Positions 34,979-37,540 of a stretch of DNA of 37,540 nucleotides are shown in pieces. The position numbers were made by a program, and so were the translations under genes. Numbering within the stretch: the stretch's first letter is position 1; the number at the start of each line of letters is the position of its first letter. The stretch comes from Saprospiraceae bacterium (GTDB taxonomy: Bacteria > Bacteroidota > Bacteroidia > Chitinophagales > Saprospiraceae): positions 1 to 37,540 of the forward strand of contig BQJU01000068.1 in NCBI GenBank assembly GCA_021604865.1, in the 5' to 3' direction. Below the pieces are notes generated by a model that was given only the letters and a program-made list of their open reading frames with translations, did not search any database and was not told the origin of the DNA.

Positions 34979-37315
34979 ATGGACAATAAGCGTTACTTAC
35001 TTTTATTTATACTTGCCTTTTTTAGCGGCTTTTATGTTTTTGCTCAGGAAGGAGGAACGGTAAGGGGAAATGTCTTTGACCAGGCTACAGGCGAACCTAT
35101 TATGTTTGGTACCGTAAGACTTTCTGGTTCCAGTCTGGGCACCAATACGGATATTGATGGGTTTTTTAGTATTGGTAATGTGCCGGAAGGCAATTATACC
35201 CTTGTAGCTTCCTATGTAGGATACGATAGTGTTGGTATTGATATTAATGTCCGGGCAGGTCGTATTCTTTATGAGCGGATTTTGATGACCTCCTCAGGTG
35301 TAGACCTTGGAGTAGTGGATGTTTCCGCTCGGAGAGAACAGGCTCGTTCAGATGTACAAATATCCAAGCTGAGGGTTACTCCCAAGCAGATTAAATCACT
35401 GCCTTCTACTGGTGGAGAATCGGATATCGCTCAGTATCTTCCCGTTTTGCCGGGCATCATTGTGTCGGGCGATCAAGGAGGGCAATTGTATATCCGGGGT
35501 GGATCACCCATTCAAAACAAGATTCTCCTGGATGGCATGACTATTTATAATCCTTTTCACTCTATAGGGTTTTTCTCGGTATTTGAAACAGAAACTATTC
35601 GTAGTGTGGATGTGCTTACCGGTGGATTTAATGCTGAATACGGTGGGCGGATTTCTGCAGTAGTAGATATTAAGACCAGGGAAGGGAATAAAAAGCGCCT
35701 TAGTGGTTTGGTCTCTGCAAGCCCCTTTCAGGCAAAAGCACTGATAGAAGGTCCGATAAAAAAGCTCAACGATGAAACTGGAGGAAGTACTTCCTTTCTG
35801 CTGACGGGGAAACATTCTTATTTGAATGAAACCTCAAAAGCGCTGTATGGATATGCCACAGATACCTCGTTTTATTCCTTTGCTTCTGGCGACACCACTC
35901 TGGCCGATCTTGGCGATATCGGATTGCCATACAGTTATACCGATTTGTATGGTAAATTGTCTTTTGTGAGTGGAAATGGTAGTAAATTAAACCTTTTTGG
36001 CTTTCGTTTTGCTGACCGTTTTGACTTTGTAGGTTTAGCCAAGCTGGATTGGGATGCAACAGGTTTTGGGGCCAATTTTACGCTGGTGCCGCCAAGCTCT
36101 AATGTGGTCTTAGATGGTAGTATTTCCGTTACTAGTTACGATGTTGGTTTGGTGGAATCGGATGATAAGCCACGAACCAGCTCCATCGGGAGTTATTCAG
36201 CGCAACTTAACTTTTCGTACTTCGGAAGCTCCAGTGAAGTCAGGTATGGATTTGAATTTAATGGTTTCAATACGGATTTCGAATTTATCAATCCAATTGG
36301 CCTGAGCTTTCAACAAAAGGATTTTACGACAGAATTGGCAGGATATGTACGATTAAAGCAGAAAGTTGGGAGGGTAATTCTTGAACCAGGTTTACGCATA
36401 CATTATTATGCTTCCCAATCAGAGTTGTCTCTGGAACCAAGAATTGGCTTGAAATTGAATATTTCTGACAATGTACGTTTCAAAGCGGCGGGTGGTTTCT
36501 ACTCTCAAAACCTGATCAGTACCGTCAACGAACAGGATATTGTCAACTTTTTTGTTGGTTTCCTGGCCGGTCCGGAAGAAACCATTTTTCAGCCTGGCTC
36601 TCGCACGCCAACCAAACATCAGCTCCAGAAGTCTACCCATGCAATTGCTGGCTTTGAGATTGATCTGAGCAAGAAAACTACGGTGAACATTGAACCATAT
36701 TATAAAGGTTTTGACCAGTTGATTGCCATTAACCGCAATAAACTCAGCAGTTCTGACCCAGATTTTGTAACCGAAACGGGCGAGGCTTATGGTATTGATT
36801 TTTCCATCAAATACGAAACCAAGCAGTTGTACTTGTGGGGAACTTACTCTTTGGGTTACGTAAATCGTGATGATGGGGAGGAGCAATTTCCTACCATTTT
36901 TGACCGTAGACACAATGTAAATATCCTGGCTACTTATGGTTTTGGCCAGGATCAGGCATGGGAATTTGGTCTTCGCTGGAACTTAGGATCTGGTTTCCCA
37001 TTTACAACAACCCAAGGTTTTTACCAAAATGTAAATTTCGGTGAATTATTGTATACCAATATTCTGACTGGCAACAATGATATCGGAACCATCCTTTCCA
37101 GTGATCGCAATGATGGCCGGCTGTCTTATTACCACCGTCTGGATCTTTCCCTAAAGCGGACCTTTAAGTTTTCTGATTTCTCAAGGTTGGAAGCTATTGT
37201 TAGTGTGACCAATGCTTATAATCGGGAGAATATTTTTTACGTCGATCGGATCACTAATAACCGGGTGAATCAGTTGCCTATTTTACCTAGTTTAGGTTTG
37301 ACTTTCCATTTTTAA
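34979..37315 (+). CDS. TonB-dependent receptor with carboxypeptidase-regulatory domain
   Basis: The 778-residue product is an outer-membrane active transporter driven by TonB. Residues 1-22 form a signal peptide (ending FYVFAQ). A carboxypeptidase-regulatory-like domain follows at about 25-110 (VRGNVFDQATGEPIMFGTVRL, then YTLVASYVGYDS). The plug domain at about 120-230 has VLPGIIVSGDQGGQLYIRGG, KILLDGMTIYNP and FNAEYGGRISAVVDI. The rest is a 22-strand-type barrel with aromatic girdle residues, ending in the outer-membrane signature GLTFHF. The barrel is short for the family, and no SusD-like partner follows, so a small ligand (iron complex or similar) is more likely than a glycan. ATG 34979 is used; a TTG lies just before it. 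It is a single-gene unit with its own promoter and terminator. Confidence 0.92.
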   Translation: MDNKRYLLLFILAFFSGFYVFAQEGGTVRGNVFDQATGEPIMFGTVRLSGSSLGTNTDIDGFFSIGNVPEGNYTLVASYVGYDSVGIDINVRAGRILYERILMTSSGVDLGVVDVSARREQARSDVQISKLRVTPKQIKSLPSTGGESDIAQYLPVLPGIIVSGDQGGQLYIRGGSPIQNKILLDGMTIYNPFHSIGFFSVFETETIRSVDVLTGGFNAEYGGRISAVVDIKTREGNKKRLSGLVSASPFQAKALIEGPIKKLNDETGGSTSFLLTGKHSYLNETSKALYGYATDTSFYSFASGDTTLADLGDIGLPYSYTDLYGKLSFVSGNGSKLNLFGFRFADRFDFVGLAKLDWDATGFGANFTLVPPSSNVVLDGSISVTSYDVGLVESDDKPRTSSIGSYSAQLNFSYFGSSSEVRYGFEFNGFNTDFEFINPIGLSFQQKDFTTELAGYVRLKQKVGRVILEPGLRIHYYASQSELSLEPRIGLKLNISDNVRFKAAGGFYSQNLISTVNEQDIVNFFVGFLAGPEETIFQPGSRTPTKHQLQKSTHAIAGFEIDLSKKTTVNIEPYYKGFDQLIAINRNKLSSSDPDFVTETGEAYGIDFSIKYETKQLYLWGTYSLGYVNRDDGEEQFPTIFDRRHNVNILATYGFGQDQAWEFGLRWNLGSGFPFTTTQGFYQNVNFGELLYTNILTGNNDIGTILSSDRNDGRLSYYHRLDLSLKRTFKFSDFSRLEAIVSVTNAYNRENIFYVDRITNNRVNQLPILPSLGLTFHF

Positions 37316-37335
37316 TAAAAGCGGTAAGTTTTCAT

Positions 37336-37373
37336 AAAAAAAGGGGCCAGCAATTCGCTGGCCCCTTTTTTTT
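37336..37373. terminator. Strong bidirectional terminator
   Basis: GGGGCCAGC at 37343-37351 and GCTGGCCCC at 37357-37365 form a perfect 9-bp GC-rich stem with a 5-base loop, preceded by seven As and followed by eight Ts. It lies between the receptor gene and the convergent partial cargo gene and can stop transcription from both sides. Confidence 0.93.
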
Positions 37374-37389
37374 ATCATCAATAGAAAAT

Positions 37390-37540
37390 CTACCGCACTA
37401 AAGTCAAATCTCCAGTCTCTTCAAAAGTAGTCACTCCCAGTTTGAATACAATCTGGTAGATGTATACCTCCGATGGTGCCGGTTTGTCTTTGTAGGTGCC
37501 ATCCCAGGCTGCATCCTCATCACTGCTTTCGTAAACCAGG
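37390..37540 (-). CDS. C-terminal sorting domain of a second T9SS cargo (partial)
   Basis: Only the last 49 codons are inside the window; the gene continues beyond the right edge. The visible end contains LVYESSDEDAAWDGTYKDK, then PSEVYIYQIVFK and the final DLTLVR before TAG. This is the end of the gliding-motility type C-terminal domain (type B T9SS signal), with the WDGTYK strand and the terminal LxR also seen in the 1608-residue adhesin (WDGTFK, TLIR). The upstream part and role cannot be judged. It converges on the receptor gene across a shared terminator. Confidence 0.85.
   Translation of the reverse strand, partial: LVYESSDEDAAWDGTYKDKPAPSEVYIYQIVFKLGVTTFEETGDLTLVR

Noticed and set aside
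1-37540. tRNA, rRNA, CRISPR array or intact insertion sequence
   Set aside because: No cloverleaf, ribosomal RNA segment, regularly spaced direct repeats or transposase was recognised on reading either strand; a covariance-model scan could still reveal a small RNA.

Overview
The window looks like a chromosomal segment of a Bacteroidota bacterium, most likely of the Saprospiria type. The evidence is a type IX secretion (T9SS) adhesin with a gliding-motility type C-terminal domain next to a PorP/SprF protein, a second such C-terminal domain cut by the right edge, a carboxypeptidase-regulatory/TonB-dependent receptor, a YebC of the Bacteroidota form, start codons without obvious Shine-Dalgarno sites, and several TAnnTTTG-type -7 promoter elements. 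The lineage is inferred from protein character only; no database search was possible.

Left part (1-6.9 kb) is an accessory region, visibly more AT-rich and less densely packed than the rest. It holds a protein with a C-terminal effector-associated-domain-11-like module, a winged-helix/coiled-coil/membrane-anchor protein, a DUF4177-like small protein, an uncharacterised 222-residue protein that runs tail-to-tail into an HNH endonuclease, and an overlapping two-gene operon of a YejK/NdpA-like nucleoid-associated protein and a RelA/SpoT-type nucleotide synthetase with an intact-looking active site. A small gene broken by an in-frame TAG and a single-domain response regulator close the region. 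The NdpA-like + RelA/SpoT-like pair, in a neighbourhood with conflict-type genes, is the best candidate here for an undescribed (possibly anti-phage or toxin-like) system.

Middle part (7-21.3 kb): yebC faces a minus-strand run lon - rlmI-like - Clp-like AAA+ unfoldase - DUF819 membrane protein, which may be one transcription unit centred on protein quality control. Upstream of it, also on the minus strand, lie the 1608-residue multidomain T9SS type B adhesin and its PorP/SprF partner, separated by a hairpin that looks like a partial terminator and followed by a 17-bp perfect-stem hairpin.

Right part (21.7-37.5 kb): folD - DinB-like - prmA - a very large unknown secreted protein form a plus-strand operon with a clear terminator. 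Then come rtcB, a convergent VWA lipoprotein, a two-gene lipoprotein/unknown operon, a divergent ChlI/MoxR-like AAA+ ATPase with a YciO/TsaC-family gene, and a TonB-dependent receptor with a well-matched Bacteroidota promoter and a strong terminator. The window ends in the C-terminal sorting domain of another T9SS cargo. No rRNA, tRNA, CRISPR array or intact insertion sequence was seen.
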